Assembly: GCF_004114935.1 (NCBI RefSeq)
Contig: NZ_CP022221.1
Coordinates: 5,973,001-6,037,000 of the forward strand
Length of the DNA: 64,000 nt
Source: Bradyrhizobium zhanjiangense
Lineage (GTDB): Bacteria > Pseudomonadota > Alphaproteobacteria > Rhizobiales > Xanthobacteraceae
Direction of reading: 5' to 3'
The notes below the pieces were generated by a model that did not search any database, was not told where the DNA came from, and worked only from the letters and a program-made list of their open reading frames with translations. The position numbers and the translations under genes were made by a program. Of the stretch, positions 37,134 through 45,263 are shown one piece after another. Every line of letters begins with the position of its first letter. The stretch's first letter is position 1.

Positions 37134-37502
37134 ATGCCCTATGTCGAAGTGCTCGCCCCGCAAGCTCCATCCCAGCGCAAGGCCGCGCTGGCGCAGTCCG
37201 TGACCGACGGCCTGATGTCGGCGTTCGGCGTCACCGCTGATACGGTCACGCTCTATTTCCTGCCCATTGCGGCGGATGATTACGCCCACGCCGGCACGTT
37301 CGGCGCGCAGGCCACTGGCCAGCGCATCCTGCTCAAGGTCCACGCCTTCCGCCGCAGCGAGGCCGAGCGTCGCGCAGCCGCCATCGCGCTGACCCGCGGC
37401 GTGTGCAGTGCCTATGGCGTGCCGGGCGACGACGTCGCGGTCTATTTCCTCGACCGCGACCGCAGCGAGGTCTCCCACGATTCCAAGCTCGCCAGCGACT
37501 GA
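37134..37502 (+). CDS. Fused double 4-oxalocrotonate-tautomerase-like protein
   Basis: This 122-residue protein has two 4-OT-type beta-alpha-beta repeats. The first (1-60) begins with the catalytic N-terminal Pro after Met removal (PYVEVLAPQA) and ends at VTLYFLPI. The second (about 65-122) is ILLKVHAFRRSEAERRAAAI to VAVYFLDRDRSEVSH and has no free Pro. The arrangement resembles tautomerase superfamily members with fused monomers. It would isomerise an enol or unsaturated keto acid. It follows the LacI gene by 3 bases. Confidence 0.78.
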   Translation: MPYVEVLAPQAPSQRKAALAQSVTDGLMSAFGVTADTVTLYFLPIAADDYAHAGTFGAQATGQRILLKVHAFRRSEAERRAAAIALTRGVCSAYGVPGDDVAVYFLDRDRSEVSHDSKLASD

Positions 37503-37514
37503 CCGGAGCACGCC

Positions 37515-38657
37515 ATGGACCGCTTCTACAGCCAAGACCAGAAGGCTCTCCGCGACACAGCCCGCCGCTTCGCCGAAGCGGAGATCCTGCCCCGCGCCGC
37601 CGCGATCGACCGCGAGGACCGCTTCGACCGCGCGCTCTACAAGGGCATGGCCGATCTCGGCCTGTTCGGCATCTGCCTGCGTGAAGGCGCCGGCGGCGCC
37701 GGGCTCGATGCAGTGGCAGCCTGCATTGCGATGGAGGAGCTGGCGCGCTGCTCCGGCGCGGTCGCCAACGCCTTCGCGATCCCCGTCGAGGCCGTGCTGT
37801 TCTTCGACCATCACGGCACCGAGGCGCACAAGGCGCTGATCCCGAAAATCCTGAGCGGCGACATCATTCCCGCCACCGCCGTCTCGGAACCCGACCACGG
37901 CTCCGACGTCGCGGGCATCCGCACAAATGCTGTGCGCGATGGCAATGGCTGGCGTCTGAATGGCACCAAGGCCTGGGTGACGCTCGGCGGCGTCGCCGAC
38001 CGCATCATGGTGTTCGCGCGCACCGGCGCAGATGCGGGCCATCGCGCCATCTCCTGTCTTCTCGTGGACGGCGCCCTGCCCGGCATCGCCCGCGGCAAGA
38101 ACGAGGAACTGCTCGGCATGCACGGCCTCGACGACTGCCAGATCACCTTCTCCGACGTGCGCCTGCCCACCGACAGCGTAATGGGGCCGGAGAACCAGGC
38201 CTTCAAGATGGCCATGAGCAATTTCAACTTCAGCCGGCTGATGATGGCCTCGATGGCGCTCGGCATGGCGCAGGCTGCGTTCGAGGATGCCACCAAGTAC
38301 GCCCGCGACCGCAAGCAGTTCGGCCAGGCCATCATCGGCTTCCAGGCGGTGCAGTTCATGCTCGCGGATATGTCGACCGACATCGCCGCTGCGCGCCTCC
38401 TGATCCACCACGCCGCGCGCCTGCACGATGCCGGCGAGCCGATCGCCAAGGAGGCGGCGCAGGCAAAGCTGTTCACCACCGACATGGCGATGAAGCACGT
38501 CTCCAACGCGCTTCAGATCCACGGCGGCAACGGTTATTCGCGCGAATACCGCATCGAGCGGATCTTCCGCGACGTGCGCCTCGCCCAGATCTACGAGGGC
38601 ACCAACCAGATCCAGCGGCTGATCATCGCCCGCCAGGTCGAGAAGGAGGCCGCGTGA
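37515..38657 (+). CDS. Acyl-CoA dehydrogenase, right arm
   Basis: This 380-residue flavoenzyme shows ATAVSEPDHGSDVAGI, GWRLNGTKAWVTLGG, NFSRLMMASMALGMAQAAFE, RKQFGQAIIGFQAVQFMLAD and the terminal HGGNGYSREYRIERIFRDVR with YEGTNQIQR. The Glu of YEGTN is the usual catalytic base. It is distinct from the left-arm enzyme, so the regulon encodes two acyl-CoA oxidation steps or two substrates. It precedes the CoA-transferase by 4 bases. Confidence 0.93.
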   Translation: MDRFYSQDQKALRDTARRFAEAEILPRAAAIDREDRFDRALYKGMADLGLFGICLREGAGGAGLDAVAACIAMEELARCSGAVANAFAIPVEAVLFFDHHGTEAHKALIPKILSGDIIPATAVSEPDHGSDVAGIRTNAVRDGNGWRLNGTKAWVTLGGVADRIMVFARTGADAGHRAISCLLVDGALPGIARGKNEELLGMHGLDDCQITFSDVRLPTDSVMGPENQAFKMAMSNFNFSRLMMASMALGMAQAAFEDATKYARDRKQFGQAIIGFQAVQFMLADMSTDIAAARLLIHHAARLHDAGEPIAKEAAQAKLFTTDMAMKHVSNALQIHGGNGYSREYRIERIFRDVRLAQIYEGTNQIQRLIIARQVEKEAA

Positions 38658-38661
38658 GGGC

Positions 38662-40245
38662 ATGCTGAGCATCATCACGGCGAACGAGGCCGCCGGCCTG
38701 ATCCGCGACGCCGACACGCTGATCGTCGGCGGCAATGGCGGCACGGGCGCGGCCGAAGCTATTCTCGACGCGCTGGAGCAGCGCTTTCTCGGCGGCCAGG
38801 GCCCACACGATCTGACGCTGATCAACATCACCGGCGTCGGCGCCGTCACCGAGAAGGGCCTCTGCCATCTCGCCCATGAAGGGCTGATCGCGCGCGTGAT
38901 CGGCGGCAATTTCGGGCTTCAGGTGCCGTTCATGCGGCTCGTCCGCGACGAGCTGATCGACGCCTACAATTTCCCGCAAGGCGTGATGAGCCAGCTCTGC
39001 CGCGCCATGGCGGCGAAACATCCCGGCGTGCTCACCCATGTCGGCCTCAACACCTACATGGACCCGCGGCAGGACGGCGGGCGCATGAACAAGCGCACCA
39101 CCGCGCCGCTGGTCGACCTGCTCGAGCTGCACGGCCAGTCCTGGCTGCTCTACCGCGTCCCCGCCCCGCCCGACGTCGCCATCATCCGCGGCACTTCCGC
39201 GGACGAGGACGGCTATATCAGCATGGAGCACGAGGGCACGACGCGCGAGGATCTCTCGATCGCGCAGGCCGTGCACAATGCCGGCGGCACCGTGATCTGC
39301 CAGGTCAAGCGCATCGTGAAGCGCGGCTCGATCCATCCGCAGATGGTGAAGATCCCGGGCTTCCTGATCGACCACGTCGTGCTCGAGCCCGAGCAGATGC
39401 AGACCTACGGCACCGCCTATGACCCCGCACGCTGCGGCGAGACGCGCGTCCCGGTGGCGATGATTACGCCCGATCCGCTCACCGAGCGCCGGGTGATTGC
39501 CCGCCGCGCCGCCTTCGAGCTACGCCCGCGCGACGTCGTCAATCTCGGCGTCGGCATCTCCGCGATGATCCCCAATGTCGCGGCCGAGGAAGGCATCTCC
39601 GACCTAATCACGCTGACGGTGGAATCCGGCGTCGTCGGCGGCGTGCCCGGCCACGCCCGCGAGTTCGGCACCGCCATCAATCCGCGTGTCATTCTCGACC
39701 AGGCCTATCAGTTCGACTTCTACGACGGCGGCGGCCTCTCCTGCGCCTTCCTCTCCTTCGCGGAGGTGGACGAAGCCGGCAACGTCAACGTCACCCGCTT
39801 CGCCGAACGCCGCGACGGCTCCGGCGGCTTCATCGACATCACCCAGAACGCCAAGCGGCTGATCTTCAGCGGCACCATGACCGGCGGCAAGTTCGACATC
39901 GGCGTCGAGAACGGCCGCCTCGCGATCCGGCGGGACGGTGCCTTCCGCAAATTCGTGCCGCAAGTGGGCCAGATCAGCTTCAGCGCCTCTCTCGCTGCGC
40001 AGCGCGGCCAGCATGTCAGCTACGTCACCGAGCGCGCCGTGTTCGAGCTGGAGAACGGACACGTGACGTTGACCGAGATCGCGTCGGGCGTTCGCCTCGA
40101 GGAGGACATCCTCGCCCATATGGGTTTCAAGCCGCACATCAGCCCGCATTTGAAGGACATGGACCCGCGCATCTTCCGCTCCGGGCCGATGGGGATCGCG
40201 CAAACCTTCAATGCCCTGCCGGCGCGGCCACGCAAGGTTGCCTGA
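38662..40245 (+). CDS. Type I acyl-CoA:carboxylate CoA-transferase (YdiF-like, fused subunits)
   Basis: This 527-residue protein joins the alpha and beta domains of family I CoA-transferases in one chain. The N-terminal DADTLIVGGNGGTGAAEAIL is the first domain, and the second contains VVNLGVGISAMIPNVA followed by the catalytic Glu in TLTVESGVVGGVPG. GGKFDIGVENGRLAIRRDG near the C-terminus is also typical. It would load CoA onto a short-chain or substituted acid, using acetyl-CoA or succinyl-CoA as donor. It is the second CoA-transferase of this regulon. Confidence 0.92.
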   Translation: MLSIITANEAAGLIRDADTLIVGGNGGTGAAEAILDALEQRFLGGQGPHDLTLINITGVGAVTEKGLCHLAHEGLIARVIGGNFGLQVPFMRLVRDELIDAYNFPQGVMSQLCRAMAAKHPGVLTHVGLNTYMDPRQDGGRMNKRTTAPLVDLLELHGQSWLLYRVPAPPDVAIIRGTSADEDGYISMEHEGTTREDLSIAQAVHNAGGTVICQVKRIVKRGSIHPQMVKIPGFLIDHVVLEPEQMQTYGTAYDPARCGETRVPVAMITPDPLTERRVIARRAAFELRPRDVVNLGVGISAMIPNVAAEEGISDLITLTVESGVVGGVPGHAREFGTAINPRVILDQAYQFDFYDGGGLSCAFLSFAEVDEAGNVNVTRFAERRDGSGGFIDITQNAKRLIFSGTMTGGKFDIGVENGRLAIRRDGAFRKFVPQVGQISFSASLAAQRGQHVSYVTERAVFELENGHVTLTEIASGVRLEEDILAHMGFKPHISPHLKDMDPRIFRSGPMGIAQTFNALPARPRKVA

Positions 40246-40254
40246 GGGATCAGC

Positions 40255-40737
40255 ATGAACGCCAGCGGCCCGATCAATCTCCGTTACGAAGATATCGCGC
40301 TCGGCGCGGAGTTCGAGACCGCCGTGCACACCGTGACGGAAGCCGACATCGCGACCTTCGCCGACGTCACGCGCGACCATCATCCGCTCCATGTCGATGG
40401 CGCCTACGCGCGCTCCCGCGGCTTTCCCGCGGTGATCGGCCACGGGCTGTACGGCCTATCGCTGATGGAAGGGCTGAAGTCTGAGCTGAAGCTGTATGAG
40501 GAGACCTCGGTCGCCTCGCTCGGCTGGGACGAGGTGAAGTTCAAGGGTCCCATCGTCGCCGGCGATACCTTGCGTGTGCGCTTCCGCTTCGTCGAGAAGC
40601 GGCCGACCAAGAACCCCGCGCGCGGCATCGTCATCGAGACGCTCGACCTCATCAACCAGCGCGACGAGGTGGTGACCGCGGCGCGCCACATCTCGCTGAT
40701 CCTGACCCGGCAAGCTGATGCTGCGGCGGCCACATGA
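40255..40737 (+). CDS. MaoC-family (R)-enoyl-CoA hydratase
   Basis: This 160-residue hydratase has the complete hydratase-2 motif: TFADVTRDHHPLHVDGAYAR with Asp and His in the dyad, then GFPAVIGHGLYGLSLMEGL. The remaining strands contain GWDEVKFKGPIVAGDTLRV. It is adjacent to the right-arm acyl-CoA dehydrogenase and the type I CoA-transferase, so it should hydrate the enoyl-CoA product (inference). The start lies 9 bases after the CoA-transferase stop. Confidence 0.9.
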   Translation: MNASGPINLRYEDIALGAEFETAVHTVTEADIATFADVTRDHHPLHVDGAYARSRGFPAVIGHGLYGLSLMEGLKSELKLYEETSVASLGWDEVKFKGPIVAGDTLRVRFRFVEKRPTKNPARGIVIETLDLINQRDEVVTAARHISLILTRQADAAAAT

Positions 40738-40807
40738 CGAGACAATGAAGAAGACGCGGACCGGAGAACGGCTCCTCTGCCACCCAAGATTTGATCGGAG
40801 TATTCAG

Positions 40808-41644
40808 ATGCGATTTCCCAAAACCTTCTCCGCCCTCGTCCTTCTGGTCGGCCTGACGCAGGCGGCCGGCGCCCAGACCTGCACGCCGAAAGTGCCGGCG
40901 TCGAGCCTGATCGAGGCGCCGAAATGGCAGATGTCGATCAACCCGACGCTGCCGCCGCAGCAATTCGTCGACGACAAGGGTGAGTTGCAGGGCCTCAATG
41001 TCGAGCTCGCCCGCGAGATCGCCAAGCGCATCTGCGTCGAGGCGGTTTTCCTGCGCATGGACTTCCCGCCGATGATCCCGGCGCTGCGCTCCGGCCGGTT
41101 CGATGCCATCAACACCGGCCTGTTCTGGACCGAGGAGCGCTCCAAGATGCTCTACCTCGTGCCTTACGCGCAGCAGGCGATCAGCATCTACACCGATCCC
41201 TCCTCCAGCCTGAAGCTCGAAAAATTCGAGGATCTCGCCGGCCGCGTGGTGGGCGTGGAATCGGCGACCTACACCGAGCGCAAGGCGCGCGAGTTCAGCA
41301 CCGCGATGGAGGCCAAGGGCCTCAAGCCGATCGAGCTGCGCACCTTCACCACCGTCACCGCGACCTCGGCGGCTCTGCGCGCCGGCCAGCTCGAGGCCGC
41401 GCTCAACATCAACGAGACCGCCAACTCGCTCGAGCAGAAGGGCTTCGCCAAGATCTGGGTCCGCGACATCGCCGGCACCGACATCACCTTCGCCTTCCGC
41501 GACAAGCAGCTCGCCCAGGCCGTCGCCGATGCGCTCACCGCGATCCGCGCCGACGGCACCTACGACAAGCTGTTCGACAAATTCGGCATGACCAAGCTGA
41601 AGGGGACGACGTTCGCGATCCGCGGCGACGGGCCGACGAATTGA
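40808..41644 (+). CDS. Polar amino-acid ABC substrate-binding protein, right arm
   Basis: This 278-residue receptor starts at 40808 (MRFPKTFSAL) with GGAG eight bases upstream and a signal peptide cleaved near TQAAGAQT. It shares MSINPTLPPQQFVDDKGELQ, LNVELAREIAKRIC, MDFPPMIPAL and NTGLFWTEERSKMLYLVPYA with the receptor at 29509. There is no permease or ATPase gene on this arm, so it probably feeds the left-arm importer. It is the last gene before the decayed region. Confidence 0.9.
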   Translation: MRFPKTFSALVLLVGLTQAAGAQTCTPKVPASSLIEAPKWQMSINPTLPPQQFVDDKGELQGLNVELAREIAKRICVEAVFLRMDFPPMIPALRSGRFDAINTGLFWTEERSKMLYLVPYAQQAISIYTDPSSSLKLEKFEDLAGRVVGVESATYTERKAREFSTAMEAKGLKPIELRTFTTVTATSAALRAGQLEAALNINETANSLEQKGFAKIWVRDIAGTDITFAFRDKQLAQAVADALTAIRADGTYDKLFDKFGMTKLKGTTFAIRGDGPTN

Positions 41645-41650
41645 CAAGCT

Positions 41651-41676
41651 TGCGCTGCCTCATGTGCGGCAGCGCA
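41651..41676 (+). terminator. Hairpin directly after the right-arm receptor gene
   Basis: TGCGCTGCC and GGCAGCGCA form a 9-bp stem with an 8-base loop, 7 bases beyond the stop codon. There is no T tract, so it may be a Rho-assisted terminator or 3' stabiliser. Confidence 0.5.
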
Positions 41677-42160
41677 CATACGACCGACCCCATCAACAAC
41701 TGCCGCTGATGGGAGAACAAGAGCATCGGCTTCTGGACCCAGGACGGAGACAACCCTCTCCCGATGCAGATGAAGCCGACCCACTGGTGCAATCTGCCGC
41801 CCGCCCCTGGCACCATTGGCGATGCAGCCAGTCGCACTCCGGCAGGATGCTCGGATCAGGATGCATGGCCCGCAGCTACGGCCGGTTCACGCACGAAGAA
41901 ATTCTATCGACCATCGGCGAGACGGCCAAGGAAGCGCATCGGGTTGCTCGCGACGACGCGCTGATGGCTTATGCCCGTGTCGAGATCGCCTCGCGCCTGT
42001 CCGAACTCGGCTTTTTGCCTTGCACTTGCACCACTGAAGGCCGACTCGTCCGCTTCAGAAGGCTTGCTTCTCATTGGCTGTTGCAAGATTTTTCTTGCTC
42101 TCTCGGTGCACACGTCGTGCACACACCGCCCACTAAGTGGTTGAGTTACCGTAACTCTCG
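41677..42160. other. Decayed region without a supported gene
   Basis: Coding-like fragments occur in shifting frames. One reads GFWTQDGDNPLPMQMKPTHW at about 41729-41790; another, from an ATG at 41865, reads MARSYGRFTHEEILSTIGE and continues with Arg-rich text. None is a complete gene and I recognise no family. A tandem GTGCACAC pair (42106-42113, 42117-42124) and ACTAAGT (42132-42138) lie beside the dusA relic, echoing the arrangement at 26.43-26.47 kb. Confidence 0.45.
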
Positions 42161-42455
42161 CTCCAATCCATCATGGCGGCCACGAAAAACCGATAGTCTT
42201 GCGAATTCAATTGGTTACTCTTTCATCGAACCGGAGCAGCACGGAAGGCCCTTCGCAGCCGAACAAGCACTTCACGTAGCGCGCGCATATCCTTCGCCTG
42301 AATGGGCGTCTCGTGCAACCACAACAACAACGTGTTCCGGACAAGCGAAGGCAATAGTGATCACGCATGGCATTGGGCCAAGCAGCTTGATCCAAGCTGG
42401 ACACAGCTGATCCAGCACTTCAAGAGACGGTGAATAGCCGGCCCAAATTGGACGA
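42161..42455 (-). pseudogene. Relic of the dusA 5' end and its upstream region (displaced attachment-site copy)
   Basis: On the minus strand the right part of this segment reads as a counterpart of the sequence upstream of intact dusA: SLEVLDQ, VITIAF and DAHSGEGYARA match SIEVLDH, VIGIAL and DARSGEGRARV. The left part, from a TTG near 42210, encodes LNSQDYRFFVAAMMDWSESY, matching LKSHDYRFSVAPMMDWTDRH of DusA. Similarity ends at TCCAATCCATCAT (42162-42174), the same core as in the intact gene. The relic carries stops and has no dusA body after it. Confidence 0.75.
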
Positions 42456-42728
42456 GGGTTGCCATCCAGGGCCGCATCGGGAAGTTTGTGTTTGCCGCGA
42501 TCGACGCTTCTGCATGTCCCTGACGATGCAGACCGATCAGGAGATCGCCGTAGACCGTTTCGTAGGCCAAGGCGCTGCGCGATATGATCGCGCTGATCCG
42601 CGAGAAGATGCGCAGGATGCCTATACGCTCTGCTCGATTGCGGCCGCGCTAGGGCGACGCAGATGGTCGACGGCAACAAGCGTTCACTGCGTCCTGGCAA
42701 ATTCCCGCATGCCCTGATTGCGCCCTCG
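42456..42728. other. Non-coding or decayed stretch between the dusA relic and the amide operon
   Basis: About 270 bases. Short frames such as minus-strand ETVYGDLLIGLHRQGHAEAS (about 42500-42570) look protein-like but are brief and uninitiated. I see no tRNA, terminator or recombinase signature. Confidence 0.35.
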
Positions 42729-43490
42729 CTAGAACTGGACGCCGCGCGTCAATGCACCATCAACAACGAGGTTCGTCCCGGTGATGAAGCTCGCCGCGCG
42801 GCTCGCGAGAAACACCACGGCGTTAGCCATTTCCTGCGGTGTCCCCATCCGTCCCGTCGGATTAAGCGCCAGCGCGGTCTTGTAGAGCTCTGGATTGTTG
42901 TCCTTGATCATGTTCCAAACCCCACCCTCGAAATAGGTGTTGCCCGGCGAAACCGAATTGGCGCGGATGCCCTTCCCCGCGAGCTGATTGGCGAGCCCTT
43001 GCGTGTAATGGATGATCGCCGCCTTGAAGGTGCCGTAGGGGCCGGCGGCGAAATCGACCTCGCGCCCGGAGACGCTCGCTATGGTGACAATCGCGCCGGC
43101 GGCGCTCTTCTCCAGATACGGCATGGCCGCATTCACCAGCCGGACCGTGCCCATCATGTCCGTCGAAAATTCCTTCTGCCAGCTTTCGTCGTCCTGTCCG
43201 ATCGCGAGCGCGCTGACATTGGCGACGACGACATCAATGCCGCCGAGCTTTGCAGCCATATCGCCGACCCAGGCCTTTAGAAGCGCCGCGTCGGCGACAT
43301 CGAGCGCACCGCCAAAGGCCGCAATACCCTTCGCCTTGAGTGCGGCGACAGTACTCTCGACCTCGGCCAGATTACGGGAGCAAACGCCGATATCGGCGCC
43401 CTCGGCGGCAAATGTCTCGGCGATCGCGCGGCCGATTCCCTTGGTGCTTCCCGTGACGAGAACCTTGGCGCCCTTGAGTCCCAGATCCAT
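42729..43490 (-). CDS. Short-chain dehydrogenase/reductase at the end of the amide operon
   Basis: This 253-residue SDR has the cofactor motif VTGSTKGIGRAIAE (residues 13-26), VVVANVSALAIG in place of the usual NNAG, the catalytic Ser in IASVSGREVD, and the Tyr-Lys pair in GPYGTFKAAI. The C-terminus FITGTNLVVDGALTRG is typical of classical SDRs. A role in the amide pathway is not obvious; it may oxidise a hydroxy or carbonyl product of hydrolysis. It lies 21 bases after the nitrilase gene. Confidence 0.88.
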   Translation of the reverse strand: MDLGLKGAKVLVTGSTKGIGRAIAETFAAEGADIGVCSRNLAEVESTVAALKAKGIAAFGGALDVADAALLKAWVGDMAAKLGGIDVVVANVSALAIGQDDESWQKEFSTDMMGTVRLVNAAMPYLEKSAAGAIVTIASVSGREVDFAAGPYGTFKAAIIHYTQGLANQLAGKGIRANSVSPGNTYFEGGVWNMIKDNNPELYKTALALNPTGRMGTPQEMANAVVFLASRAASFITGTNLVVDGALTRGVQF

Positions 43491-43511
43491 GATCCGTTTC
43501 CTTTTCCTGAT

Positions 43512-45251
43512 TCAGTAGTTGTGCGCAGCCACTTTGACCAATCCGCGATAGCTGTGCGGTATGCGCATCGACACCAGATCCTTTCGGCGCACGACATTGG
43601 TTGGATAGACGCTGTCGAGGTTGGTGGTGTCGACCAGCGCTGTGGCAAGCCCCGCGCCGTCGGCCGCGATCGTTTCCCGCCGCGGAAACGCGAAAGTGTC
43701 AGGGCCGAATACGCCGCTGAGCCCAGGATAGCCACGTTCTGGATCGACGACATTGGCGAAGGCGAAGAACAGATTATTTTCGCCGGCGCGAACGCGGAAA
43801 TGATGCCAATGGTGCGGATCCGGGCCGGTTGGAATCGGCTTCGGCTGTTCGACCTCCGTGCCCGCATGCGACGAACTGAAGTGTCCCTTGATCGCGGCGG
43901 GACACGCGACGATATCGCAACCGCGAAGCGCCAGCACCCGGCCCGCCTCCGGGAACGAGGCGTCGTGACCGATCAACAGCCCGATGCGACCGATTGGCGT
44001 GTCGACAACGGTCCAGCCGTCACCGGCCGTCGCCCAGCTTCGCTCGTCGGCGGTGAGATGCGTCTTGCGATAGACTGAGATGTCCCCATCCGGCGTGACG
44101 AGGCAAGCGCTGTTGTAGACCAGATCGCCGTCGCGCTCGGCGAGGCCGTAGACAAGATAGAGGTCGAGCTCCTCTGCAAGCCTGCCAAGGCTGTCGGCCG
44201 CCGGCCCTGAAATCGCTTGCGCCCTTCGTGCGGGATCGGCAAGCCCCGTCAGGGCGAGTTCCGGGAAGACGACGAGCTCCGCGCCTTCTGCCCTAGCCTT
44301 GCGGGCGAGCACCGAGATTTTCTCGTGATTCTGGCTGATGTCGTCGCCGGGCGCAAATTGCGCGACGCTGACCCGTGACGTCTTGCCGGGCGGCCAGGGC
44401 TCGTGACCATAGAGACCGAAGAAGTCGCGCGGATTCCAGCTGAACGTACCGGTTAGCAGCTCCGGATAGAGCTCGGGCCGCCGCTGCGCGAAGACGGCTT
44501 CCCCAAGCACGCGGCGCGCGCGTGCGGCGTCGAGATCGATCTCCGACAGCACCATCCCGTCGCCCTTGTCGAGCACGGCCGTCACCCGCCCGTCCGGCGC
44601 GATCACGCAGCTGCCGCCACTGAACTGCACCGTGCGTTCAAGCCCCCATCGGTTGCTCTCGATGACGTAGCAGCCGTTCTCGAAGGCACGGCTGATCCAG
44701 TAAGGTGCCGGCGTGCGCTCCGCCAGCCAATTCGAGATGTGGCAGATGACATCCGCGCCGCCGAGCGCCATCAGCCGCGCGGTTTCAACGAAATGAATGT
44801 CCATGCAGATCAGGAGCGCGATCCGCCCGATTGGCGTCTCGAACACCTGATTGTGCAGGTCGCCCGCCGCAGCCCATTTCGGCTCCGAGATATAGGGGTG
44901 TGTCTTGCGGTGGCGGCCGACGAGTCCGTCAGGCCCGATCAGGACGGCCGTGTTGAAGTAGATGTTGTCCTCATCGACCTCGGGCATGCCGACCACGATG
45001 TAGCAGTCATGTTTGCGAGCCAGCGCCGCAAAGCGGCTCGTCGTCGGCCCCGGAATGGTCTCGACGAACGGCGCGACCTCGGCCCTGTCGAACCAGCAAT
45101 ATCCGGTCGTTCCCATCTCCGGCGTGACGATCAGCTTTGCACCGGCGATCGCCGCCCGCTCACAGAGCTCGAGCAGGCGAGCGACGTTGCGCGCCTTCTC
45201 GAACATGGTCGGCTCAAACTGGACCGCCGCGACCTTGTGAATGGTGGACAT
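43512..45251 (-). CDS. Tandem double-domain carbon-nitrogen hydrolase (nitrilase superfamily) with a degenerate second domain
   Basis: This 579-residue protein contains two fused CN-hydrolase domains. Domain 1 (1-280) has the complete Glu45-Lys116-Cys149 triad (TPEMGTTG, HRKTHPYI, LLICMDIHF). Domain 2 (about 290-579) keeps Glu331 (FPELALTG) and Lys396 (YRKTHLT), but the Cys position reads LLIGHDASFPE, Gly428, so it should be inactive. Single-domain relatives of about 260-330 residues usually oligomerise through the same fold, so the dead half may replace a subunit. It is co-transcribed with formamidase and an amide importer, so an omega-amidase or aliphatic amidase role is likely. Confidence 0.9.
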   Translation of the reverse strand: MSTIHKVAAVQFEPTMFEKARNVARLLELCERAAIAGAKLIVTPEMGTTGYCWFDRAEVAPFVETIPGPTTSRFAALARKHDCYIVVGMPEVDEDNIYFNTAVLIGPDGLVGRHRKTHPYISEPKWAAAGDLHNQVFETPIGRIALLICMDIHFVETARLMALGGADVICHISNWLAERTPAPYWISRAFENGCYVIESNRWGLERTVQFSGGSCVIAPDGRVTAVLDKGDGMVLSEIDLDAARARRVLGEAVFAQRRPELYPELLTGTFSWNPRDFFGLYGHEPWPPGKTSRVSVAQFAPGDDISQNHEKISVLARKARAEGAELVVFPELALTGLADPARRAQAISGPAADSLGRLAEELDLYLVYGLAERDGDLVYNSACLVTPDGDISVYRKTHLTADERSWATAGDGWTVVDTPIGRIGLLIGHDASFPEAGRVLALRGCDIVACPAAIKGHFSSSHAGTEVEQPKPIPTGPDPHHWHHFRVRAGENNLFFAFANVVDPERGYPGLSGVFGPDTFAFPRRETIAADGAGLATALVDTTNLDSVYPTNVVRRKDLVSMRIPHSYRGLVKVAAHNY

Positions 45252-45263
45252 TCCGATCGGGCC

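Noticed and set aside
37101..38909. A 602-codon minus-strand frame opposite the right-arm acyl-CoA dehydrogenase
   Set aside because: The plus-strand enzyme has complete family motifs; the antisense frame has only low-complexity composition.
41664..42410. A 248-codon plus-strand frame in the decayed region
   Set aside because: It runs antisense through the dusA relic, changes character along its length and has no recognised domain, so I list it only as decayed sequence.
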